A stretch of DNA of 34,468 nucleotides from CAYQTE01 sp964420285 (GTDB taxonomy: Bacteria > Planctomycetota > Phycisphaerae > Tepidisphaerales > Tepidisphaeraceae). The notes beneath the pieces are model-generated. The model saw nothing but the letters and a program-made list of their open reading frames with translations, made no database searches and was not told the origin of the DNA. The stretch lies in assembly GCA_964420285.1 (NCBI GenBank), contig CAYQTE010000053.1, forward strand, positions 1 to 34,468. Reading direction: 5' to 3'. The number at the start of each line of letters is the position of its first letter. Position 1 is the first letter of the stretch. Shown here in pieces: positions 15,581 through 21,671 of the stretch. The translations under genes and the position numbers were made by a program.

Positions 15581-15961
15581 ATGAAGACTCAAGGCGAGAT
15601 CGAGAGCGCCATTTCGGAAGGGATGGGTCGCTTCGAGCAGGAATACATGGGCCGGGGGCCGAAGGATATTCGCGCCCACCTGATCGACGATCTGGTGGTC
15701 GTGCGGCTCCAGGGCGTTCTCACTGCGGCCGAGCAGCATCTGGTCAAGACGCTCCCAACCGAAAAAGGCCGGGATCTGCTCAAACAGGTGCGGAGCCATC
15801 TCATCGAGATCGCCTGGCCGACGCTGGAGGCCATGGTGCAGGGGATCACGGGGGTCAAGGTGGTAAGCCTGCATCACGACATCAGCACACAGACCGGGGA
15901 AGAGGTGGTGCTGTTCACGCTGGAGGCATCGCCGCTGTTCCGTGAGGCGAAGAGGAAATAG
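15581..15961 (+). CDS. DUF2294 (MpsC-type) protein, copy 1
   Basis: The product is 126 residues with a core RAHLIDDLVVVRLQGVLTAA followed by EQHLVKTLPTEKGRDLLKQ and SLHHDISTQTGEEVVLFTL, the DUF2294 pattern. In Staphylococcus a protein of this family is a part of a sodium-translocating, membrane-potential-generating system (MpsC); in other bacteria the role is open. It is soluble by sequence. No Shine-Dalgarno is present, and TATTAT lies eight bases before the ATG, so the mRNA may be leaderless. It is about 65% identical by eye to the copy at 21027, and both are followed by a related leader element. Confidence 0.8.
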   Translation: MKTQGEIESAISEGMGRFEQEYMGRGPKDIRAHLIDDLVVVRLQGVLTAAEQHLVKTLPTEKGRDLLKQVRSHLIEIAWPTLEAMVQGITGVKVVSLHHDISTQTGEEVVLFTLEASPLFREAKRK

Positions 15962-15998
15962 GTTTCTGTCGCGACTTCCACCGGGGCGAATTTGTCCG

Positions 15999-16027
15999 TT
16001 GTCATGGTCCGGTCATAGTCCTAGGAT
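15999..16027 (+). promoter_or_regulatory. Sigma70-like promoter of element D
   Basis: TTGTCA (15999-16004), 17 bp, TAGGAT (16022-16027). The surrounding bases (TTTGTCCGTTGTCATGG) resemble the region ahead of element F. Confidence 0.55.
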
Positions 16028-16033
16028 GTGAAG

Positions 16034-16184
16034 CGGTGCGGGAGCCCATGGTTTCCGTGCGAAGAATATGTGTAGGCCGTCGGACGACTAGATGAAAGGC
16101 AGCCCGGTTCGCCGGGCGGCCGGTTGCAGAGTAAGCCGACGTGGCCAGGCGCCGATTCAGGTGCCTGGCCACGTCGGCTTTTTT
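16034..16184 (+). ncRNA. Leader RNA element D, upstream of the glycogen-binding protein
   Basis: The 5' stem is GTGCGG ... CCGTGC (with G-U pairs). The core is CGTCGGACGACTAGATGAAA, then a UUCG-capped hairpin (CCCGG / CCGGG) closed by GGC/GCC, then GGTTGCAGAGTAAGCCGACG. The terminator stem (16135-16178, about 18 bp) is followed by six T (16179-16184), 40 bases before the ATG. CGTCGG at 16078-16083 can pair with CCGACG at 16136-16141, which is also the 5' edge of the terminator, so the two folds exclude each other. A fold prediction was not run. Confidence 0.68.
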
Positions 16185-16224
16185 CGTCCTGCGGCCCAGA
16201 CAGGAATTGTGAGGACGTATTTCC

Positions 16225-16524
16225 ATGAACCAGACAACGCAAGTTCTGACGTTCTTTTTGTCCTGTCCGCAGCCGCGGGCCTGGCTGGTTCTGACGAGCG
16301 ACGATCAGGAACCGCACGTTGTCGAGATGCATCACCGAAAACGCGGCGTCTGGTCCGCAAGTGTCGATCTGATCCCGGGCGATTACCGGTGTCGCTATTA
16401 CAGCGGCGATGATCGAAACGTCAGTTACTACGGCCCGGCGCGCATGGACGGTGGCATCGACTGCGAGATGGATACGCCGGTGTCGGTCAGGACTGGCCAA
16501 TCATCCGTCCCTGTTCTGGTTTGA
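16225..16524 (+). CDS. Stand-alone glycogen-binding (AMPK/isoamylase-N-like) domain
   Basis: The product is 99 residues. The pattern TFFLSCPQPRAWLVLTSDDQ, then HRKRGVWSASVDLIPGDYRC, then RYYSGDD resembles the CBM48/AMPK1 glycogen-binding beta-sandwich, including the conserved W (WSASVDL) and the loop PGxYxxxY. No catalytic domain is attached. It is the first gene behind leader element D and lies about 100 bases before a glycosyltransferase, so it may target an enzyme to glycogen or sense stored glucan. No signal peptide is visible. Weak GTGAGGAC precedes the ATG. Confidence 0.65.
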   Translation: MNQTTQVLTFFLSCPQPRAWLVLTSDDQEPHVVEMHHRKRGVWSASVDLIPGDYRCRYYSGDDRNVSYYGPARMDGGIDCEMDTPVSVRTGQSSVPVLV

Positions 16525-16626
16525 GGCCTGTTCGCCAAAGCTCCCACCTGGGAGGTGCATCCGGCTTGCCGCCGTGATGCCGCGTCAACAACTACAACGT
16601 GCCAACCGCTTCAATTGGAGTTTGAA

Positions 16627-17955
16627 ATGCGTATCGCCATGTTAGCGTGGGAGTCGCTGCATTCCGTGGCGGTGGGCGGCGTTGCCGCCCATGTGAGCGA
16701 ACTTGCGGCGGCGCTGAGTCGGCGCGGGCACGCGGTGCATGTCTTCACGCGACGCCAATCGGGCCAATCGTTTTACAGTCAGATCGATGGGGTTCACTAC
16801 TACAGGTGCTCCCATTTGCCGCACGCCGACTTTGTCGAAGACGTCAACAATATGTGCCGTTCGTTTGTCGATCACGTCTTTGAAGTGGAAGACCGGCTTG
16901 GCCCGTTTGACGTGGTGCATGCCCACGACTGGCTGGCGGCCAACGCCATGATCTGGATCAAACAGGGCCGCGGACGCACCGGCGTGCTCACCGTGCATTC
17001 CACGGAGTACGGCCGGTGCGGAAACCAGTTCTTCGGCGGGCAGTGCGAGCGCGTGCGCATGCAGGAACAGGCCGGCATCTTCTGGGCCGACCGCGTCATC
17101 GCCGTCTCGGGCGCAATGAACCGGGAGATTCAATGGATGTATGCAGCGCCCCAGGAGAAGGTCACGGCCATCGGCAACGGCGTCAATGCCCAACGGTTTG
17201 ACATCGAACTTGCGACCGAGTCGCACGACGGCCGGCGGCCCACCGTCTTCTTTTGCGGCCGGCTCACGATGCAAAAGGGTCCGGACCTGCTGGTCAATTC
17301 GATTCCCATGGTCCTGGAGGCGCATCCCCGTGCCAGCTTCGTTTTCGCCGGGGATGGGGACATGCGCGCCTCGCTTGAGCACCGTGTTCGCGGGCTGGGC
17401 GTCAGCGACTGCACGCGATTCGTCGGCCACCGACACGGTGAAGACCTGGTCCGCCTGTTCCGCCGGGCCGACGTTGTTTGCGTTCCCAGCCGTAACGAGC
17501 CGTTCGGCATCGTTGTTCTGGAAGCCTGGAGTGCCCGCAAGGCGGTTGTCGTCACGGACACCGGCGGCCCGGGCGAATATGTTCGCCACGAGATAAACGG
17601 CCTGAAGATCTATCCGACGAGCGATTCGGTGGCCTGGGGATTGCGGACGGCCCTGGATCAGCCCGAGCGCGGCCGCTGGATGGGCGAGAACGGCCGCAAA
17701 CTCGTCGAAACCAGATTTGGCTGGGACGAAATCGCCCACCAGACCGAAGGTGTCTACGACCCCGACGCCGGCACCCGGCTGTTCGTCCAGGACGACAGAT
17801 ACTCAAGCGACATCGCAACCGGCAACGATTTCTGCGCCGTATCCGCGCACGCCGAGGGTGATCGCGTCACGGATCGCGCGAGCGGCCTGCAATCCTGCGT
17901 TTTTAGGACAAAAGGGCATGCCAATGCTCTGGCAGCCATTTCCAACGGAGTGTGA
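16627..17955 (+). CDS. Glycosyltransferase family 4/5 (glycogen-synthase-like)
   Basis: This retaining GT-B glycosyltransferase uses a nucleotide sugar. The 442 residues show the N-terminal Rossmann part MRIAMLAWESLHSVAVGGVA followed by AHVSELAAAL, with the GGVAxHV loop typical of starch/glycogen-synthase-like enzymes. DVVHAHDWLA is also present, and in the C-terminal half VFFCGRLTMQKGPDLL and the E-x7-E motif in NEPFGIVVLEAW. The last 70 residues are not similar to the family. GGAG lies six bases before the ATG at 16627; the frame opens further upstream but has no site there. With the glycogen-binding protein upstream, a role in glycogen or capsule glucan synthesis is a reasonable inference. 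Confidence 0.85.
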   Translation: MRIAMLAWESLHSVAVGGVAAHVSELAAALSRRGHAVHVFTRRQSGQSFYSQIDGVHYYRCSHLPHADFVEDVNNMCRSFVDHVFEVEDRLGPFDVVHAHDWLAANAMIWIKQGRGRTGVLTVHSTEYGRCGNQFFGGQCERVRMQEQAGIFWADRVIAVSGAMNREIQWMYAAPQEKVTAIGNGVNAQRFDIELATESHDGRRPTVFFCGRLTMQKGPDLLVNSIPMVLEAHPRASFVFAGDGDMRASLEHRVRGLGVSDCTRFVGHRHGEDLVRLFRRADVVCVPSRNEPFGIVVLEAWSARKAVVVTDTGGPGEYVRHEINGLKIYPTSDSVAWGLRTALDQPERGRWMGENGRKLVETRFGWDEIAHQTEGVYDPDAGTRLFVQDDRYSSDIATGNDFCAVSAHAEGDRVTDRASGLQSCVFRTKGHANALAAISNGV

Positions 17956-18003
17956 GTCGCGTGTTGCCGAACCAGCTTTGAACAATTTTTCCAGGAGACA
18001 CAA

Positions 18004-18198
18004 ATGCTTCGATTACTGGGCTTTCTCGTCGTGCTGGCGTTGATCGTCGGCGCCATTGGATATTATCGCGGCTGGTTCCATGCTGAATCCCAGGCAACCA
18101 GCGGCCAGTCCACCATCACCGTGACGGTGGACAAGGACAAGGTGACTCAGGACAAGGACGCTGCCCAGCAAAAGGTGCAGGATTTGGAACACAAATAG
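18004..18198 (+). CDS. Small membrane-anchored stress-type protein
   Basis: The product is 64 residues with an N-terminal transmembrane helix (LLGFLVVLALIVGAIGYYRG) and a Lys/Asp/Gln-rich tail (VDKDKVTQDKDAAQQKVQDL) that should be helical. AGGAG is seven bases before the ATG. It has no motif I recognise. The gene is 48 bases after the glycosyltransferase and may be co-transcribed. Similar short anchors with charged tails occur in planctomycete stress islands; that is an impression, not a database result. Confidence 0.6.
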   Translation: MLRLLGFLVVLALIVGAIGYYRGWFHAESQATSGQSTITVTVDKDKVTQDKDAAQQKVQDLEHK

Positions 18199-18259
18199 CG
18201 GTCATTGATTCATCGCGCCGGGACCGGCGAGTACGCGCGCGTGCAAGAAAAGAATGCGG

Positions 18260-18288
18260 TTGTCTCGGCACTGTCGGTACGGTAGAAT
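18260..18288 (+). promoter_or_regulatory. Sigma70-like promoter of element E
   Basis: TTGTCT (18260-18265), 17 bp, TAGAAT (18283-18288), the best consensus match among the plus-strand leader promoters. Confidence 0.6.
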
Positions 18289-18294
18289 GCGCTT

Positions 18295-18435
18295 GCTAAG
18301 AAAAGTGCTCCCCAACCGTGGTGGAGCGGTATCGGATGACCGGATGAAGGGCCCGTTGCCACGGCGACGGGCCAGTCGGATAGTAAGCCGATGTGATCGA
18401 TTGCCTCATGGGCATTCAATCACGTCGGCTTTTTT
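18295..18435 (+). ncRNA. Leader RNA element E, upstream of kaiC
   Basis: GCTCC (18307-18311) pairs with GGAGC (18323-18327), the reverse order of B and C. The core is ATCGGATGACCGGATGAAGG, then a hairpin GGCCCGTTGCC, ACGG, CGACGGGCC, then GTCGGATAGTAAGCCGATG. The terminator stem (18387-18429) is followed by six T (18430-18435). ATCGG (18331-18335) can pair with CCGAT (18388-18392). Compared with D and F both sides changed (CGUCGG/CCGACG to AUCGG/CCGAU) with pairing kept, while the terminator tolerates it as a G-U pair. Confidence 0.62.
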
Positions 18436-18523
18436 CGTTGGCGGGTGCAGGTATGTGGCACAGGAACCGCCAGGGACTGGCCGACTTGGAATGCAAATTT
18501 GACTATACAGAAAAGAGCAGAGC

Positions 18524-19990
18524 ATGCGCGTGAGAAGTCGCTCCATTCCCAAAACGCCAACGCAAATCTCCGGCTTGGATGAGGTGCTTGAGGGCGGCCT
18601 TCCCCGCGGCCGGACCACGCTGGCCAGTGGCGGGCCGGGTTCCGGAAAGACGGTACTTGGCTTGGAGTTCCTTTGCTCCGGGGCGATGGACGGCGAGAGC
18701 GGTGTTTTCGTCACTTTTGAAGAGCGGGCCGAGGCCATCCGCCATAATGCGATGTCGATGGGGTGGGACTTGGCGGCCCTGGAAAAGGCGGGCAAGGTGG
18801 CGATCGTCGAGGCCCGGCTTTTCGGTGTGGAAGTCATCTCCGGCGATTTCGACATCCAGGGCCTGCTGGCGATCGTGGGCGGACACATCAAACGGATTGG
18901 TGCCAAACGCGTCGTGATGGATGCGCTGGACGTGCTGCTGCGCGTCTTCAACGATCCAGGGCGCGAACGCAACGAGTTATGCCGGCTCCACGAATGGCTG
19001 ATTGACCGGGGCCTGACCAACATCCTGACGGCCAAGACTCAGCGAGACGGGGAAATCCCTCAATTCGAGTTCCTGGACTTCATGGCGGACTGCGTCATCC
19101 GACTCGATCATCGTGTCATAGGACAGGTGGCGACGCGCCGACTCCGGGTGATCAAGTATCGCGGCTCGGGATTTGGGACCAACGAATATCCTTACGTTAT
19201 CAGTGATCACGGGATTGTGCTGTTTCCACTGACCAAGGCCGAGCTGACTCATCAGGCGCTGGGGCCAAAGGTCTCCTCCGGATTGGCCGGACTGGACGCC
19301 ATGTTGAACGGGGGCATTCGGCGCTCCGCCTGCATGCTCATCTCCGGGTCCAGCGGCACGGGCAAGACGACGCTGGCCAGCACGTTCGCCAGGGCCGCCT
19401 CTCGCCGCGGCGAGAAAGTCCTGTACCTCAATTTCGAAGAATCCCAGGAGGCGATGTTCGCCGGAATGCTCAGCTCCGGAATCGACCTGCGTCCGTCCGT
19501 TCGGGCCCGAAAACTGCTTGTGCAAACCGCCCTGCCTGAGGCCATGGGGTCTGACAACCATCTGATCCGCGTCCTGGAGGCCCTGGACAGCTTCAAACCG
19601 GATTACCTCATTGTCGACGCCATCTCCGCCTGCGTGCGAATGGGGTCGGAACGGGCCGCTTTCGATTACCTGATGCGGCTTGTGGCCATCGTCAAGGATC
19701 GCGGCATTACCACCATCCTGACCAACCAGACCACAGGTCTGCCCGACAGCGGCGAGGAACTCAGCGGCATCGGCTTTTCCTCCGTGGTGGATGCGGTCAT
19801 CCAACTGCGTTTTGTGGACGCCGGCCAGGAAATCGGCCGGCAGATCCTTGTCATTAAGGCAAGAGGCTCGGGCCACTCGAATCGCCGCGAGCCGTATTTC
19901 ATTTCCGACAAGGGCATCGAGTTCCCCAACAACCTGCGGCTCCCATCGGTTCGGGCGGGACAAGCCCAATCGAAGGATGGTGAATCATGA
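18524..19990 (+). CDS. kaiC: KaiC-like double-ATPase circadian/timing protein
   Basis: KaiC-family proteins are RecA-type ATPases; in cyanobacteria KaiC autophosphorylates and drives the clock. The 488 residues contain two fused domains. The first has Walker A GGPGSGKT (about 36-43) with the catalytic pair in TFEE (about 66-67). The second has Walker A GSSGTGKTT (about 275-283) with NFEES. At the place of cyanobacterial S431/T432 there is FSSVVDA (about residues 419-424), so both phosphorylation sites look possible as Ser-Ser. The gene overlaps kaiB by four bases (ATGA). Leader element E ends 88 bases upstream. No kaiA or SasA-type kinase is nearby, so the output is unknown and stress timing rather than a full clock is more likely. 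Confidence 0.9.
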   Translation: MRVRSRSIPKTPTQISGLDEVLEGGLPRGRTTLASGGPGSGKTVLGLEFLCSGAMDGESGVFVTFEERAEAIRHNAMSMGWDLAALEKAGKVAIVEARLFGVEVISGDFDIQGLLAIVGGHIKRIGAKRVVMDALDVLLRVFNDPGRERNELCRLHEWLIDRGLTNILTAKTQRDGEIPQFEFLDFMADCVIRLDHRVIGQVATRRLRVIKYRGSGFGTNEYPYVISDHGIVLFPLTKAELTHQALGPKVSSGLAGLDAMLNGGIRRSACMLISGSSGTGKTTLASTFARAASRRGEKVLYLNFEESQEAMFAGMLSSGIDLRPSVRARKLLVQTALPEAMGSDNHLIRVLEALDSFKPDYLIVDAISACVRMGSERAAFDYLMRLVAIVKDRGITTILTNQTTGLPDSGEELSGIGFSSVVDAVIQLRFVDAGQEIGRQILVIKARGSGHSNRREPYFISDKGIEFPNNLRLPSVRAGQAQSKDGES

Positions 19991-20313
19991 GCCGGGTACC
20001 CAAAGCCAAACTCGGCACCGGGAAAGGTCGGCCAGGCCATTACCTGCTGCGGCTCTTCGTTGCAGGCAACGGACCCAATTCCGCACAGGCTGTTTCCAAC
20101 CTCCGTCGCCTTTGCCGGGACCACCTGAAGGGACGTTGCACTGTTGAGACAATCGACGTCGTGAAGAACTTTTCGGCGGCGGTCAGGGACAACATCCTGG
20201 TCACTCCGACGTTGATCCTGGTCGCTCCGCTTCCCAGGGTGATCGTCCTGGGCAGCCTGAGCGATCTGGCGAAGGTTTTGCTTGCATTACGACTGTCCGC
20301 GAGTGTCTCATGA
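19987..20313 (+). CDS. kaiB: KaiB-like thioredoxin-fold protein
   Basis: The product is 108 residues. After a basic 17-residue start comes the KaiB core: HYLLRLFVAGNGPNSAQAVS, then DVVKNFSAAVRDNILVTPTL and ILVAPLPRVIVLG. The TPTL segment with the adjacent PLPRVIVLG is the family's most conserved region. KaiB binds KaiC and, in cyanobacteria, switches fold to drive dephosphorylation. Its start overlaps the kaiC stop and its stop overlaps the next start, each by ATGA, so the three genes are translated together. Confidence 0.88.
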   Translation: MSRVPKAKLGTGKGRPGHYLLRLFVAGNGPNSAQAVSNLRRLCRDHLKGRCTVETIDVVKNFSAAVRDNILVTPTLILVAPLPRVIVLGSLSDLAKVLLALRLSASVS

Positions 20314-20942
20314 GCACAACAAGGCCGACTTACCGGGAGCTTGAAAATCGGTTGGCCGCGGCGGAGGCCGTCGTCGAGGCCCTGAAGCACCACGAAGTGG
20401 ATGCGGTGGTGGGAGAGGAGAAGATCGCATTCCTGCTGCTTCAGGAAGTCACCGAGGCGTTGCGGAACAGCGAAGCCGCTTTCCGCGCCATGTTCGAGTT
20501 GTCGGGCGTCGGCATGTTCCAGGCCGATGCTCCCGCGTTCCGCTTTACCAGAGTCAACCAGGCGTTCTGCAAGATCACAGGGTATTCCGCCGGGGAATTG
20601 CTGGCTAGCACCTACATCGGCCTGACTCATCGTGATGACCGCAAACGGGATATGCAGGCGCTCACGCGTGCGCTCCGCGCCAAGACCGACTCGTGGTCCA
20701 TTGAGAAACGCTGTATCCACAAGGACGGCAGCGTCATCTGGATCAGCGTCCAGGGCGCTGTTGTACGGGACGAGGCCGGCCGGGCCGTCAGGATCATGGC
20801 CATGGTCAGTGACGTTACGGCGCGCATGCGGGCCGAGCAGAAGCAGCGTGCTGGCAAGGTGAAAACAAGAGACCCCGTAACCGAAGCCGGCGAGTCGGCG
20901 CCGACCAGGTTATCCGGCCAACCGCGGCTCAAGAGGCGATAA
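20310..20942 (+). CDS. PAS-domain protein without output domain
   Basis: The product is 210 residues. Residues about 1-45 form a predicted coiled coil (TYRELENRLAAAEAVVEALK). A PAS fold follows: RAMFELSGVGMFQADAPAFR, then VNQAFCKITGYSAGELL and HRDDRKRDM, and a PAC-like end (IHKDGSVIWISVQGAVVRDE). About 35 basic residues end the protein. No kinase, cyclase or DNA-binding domain follows, unlike the sensor kinases usually encoded next to kaiCB outside cyanobacteria. It could be an input subunit that docks on KaiC/KaiB through the coiled coil. The gene overlaps kaiB by four bases. Confidence 0.8.
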   Translation: MSTTRPTYRELENRLAAAEAVVEALKHHEVDAVVGEEKIAFLLLQEVTEALRNSEAAFRAMFELSGVGMFQADAPAFRFTRVNQAFCKITGYSAGELLASTYIGLTHRDDRKRDMQALTRALRAKTDSWSIEKRCIHKDGSVIWISVQGAVVRDEAGRAVRIMAMVSDVTARMRAEQKQRAGKVKTRDPVTEAGESAPTRLSGQPRLKRR

Positions 20943-21026
20943 CCGACACTGCTGTCTGGTCCCGATGGACGGGTTGCCGCCCCTTCCGCTCTGTGACGGC
21001 CTATTGAGACACGGGATAGGGTTCCA

Positions 21027-21407
21027 ATGAAGACGTCAGGAGAAATTGAAGCCGCCGTCTGCCAGGGCATGAGTCGCTTCCTGCAGGAGTACATGGGCCG
21101 TGGTCCCAGGCTCGTCCAAAGCCACCTGATCGGTGATCTGCTGGTGGTCCGGCTCCAGGGTGTCCTGACCCCGGCGGAACAGCATCTGGTCAGGACGCTT
21201 CAAACCGATAAGGGGCGCGATCTCCTGAAACAGGTGAGAATCCAGTTGATGGAAGCGGCACGGCCGATCGTGGATGCGATGATCCTGGACATTACCGGCA
21301 GCAAAGTTCTGAGCCTGCACCACGACATCAGCACGGTCACCGGCGAAGAGGTTGTGCTTCTCACGCTGGTTGAACCGCCGCTGTTCCGTGAGACGAAAAA
21401 GCGATAG
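21027..21407 (+). CDS. DUF2294 (MpsC-type) protein, copy 2
   Basis: The product is 126 residues, the same length as copy 1 and closely similar throughout: QEYMGRGP, then LIGDLLVVRLQGVLTPAEQH, KGRDLLKQVR, and SLHHDISTVTGEEVVLLTL. The copies therefore arose by duplication. A weak AGGG precedes the ATG. It lies 84 bases after the PAS gene and 43 bases before the promoter of leader element F. Confidence 0.8.
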   Translation: MKTSGEIEAAVCQGMSRFLQEYMGRGPRLVQSHLIGDLLVVRLQGVLTPAEQHLVRTLQTDKGRDLLKQVRIQLMEAARPIVDAMILDITGSKVLSLHHDISTVTGEEVVLLTLVEPPLFRETKKR

Positions 21408-21449
21408 CAGCCTGTGGCAAATTCCACTCAAGAGTCAAGAAATTGTCCG

Positions 21450-21478
21450 TTCCCATTTCCCGGATGTGGTTCTAGTGT
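21450..21478 (+). promoter_or_regulatory. Probable promoter of element F
   Basis: TTCCCA (21450-21455), 17 bp, TAGTGT (21473-21478). It is a poorer match than the other leader promoters but aligns base for base with the element D promoter region (TTGTCCGTT, then the -10 and GTGAA..GGTGCGGGAG). Confidence 0.45.
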
Positions 21479-21484
21479 GTGAAT

Positions 21485-21634
21485 TGGTGCGGGAGTCTAT
21501 GGCTTCCGTGCGTTGACGAGATACAGGTCGTCGGACGACTAAATGAAAGGCACCCCGGATCGCCGGGGGGCCGGTTGCGGAGTATGCCGACGTGATTGAA
21601 CACCTTTGCGGGTGTCGGATCACGTCGGTTTTTT
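21485..21634 (+). ncRNA. Leader RNA element F, upstream of the DUF3300 gene
   Basis: It starts GGTGCGGGAG ... TTCCGTGCG (5' stem), then the core CGTCGGACGACTAAATGAAA, a hairpin (CCCGG / CCGGG) closed by GGC/GCC, and GGTTGCGGAGTATGCCGACG. The terminator stem (21587-21628) is followed by six T (21629-21634), 37 bases before the ATG. CGTCGG (21529-21534) and CCGACG (21587-21592) can pair as in D. It is nearly a duplicate of D. Confidence 0.67.
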
Positions 21635-21671
21635 GGTTCGTGGCCGGGACAGGTTCTGAAAGGCAACTGCA

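Noticed and set aside
16540..16553. CTCCCA / TGGGAG hairpin before the glycosyltransferase
   Set aside because: Only six base pairs, no T-run and no link to the ribosome-binding site, so no function can be argued.
4329..21634. c-di-GMP-I, SAM-I, ykkC or hammerhead identity for the leader family
   Set aside because: Single short matches (GAUGAA, CCGGGAGACC) occur, but the invariant motifs of these classes and their order are missing.
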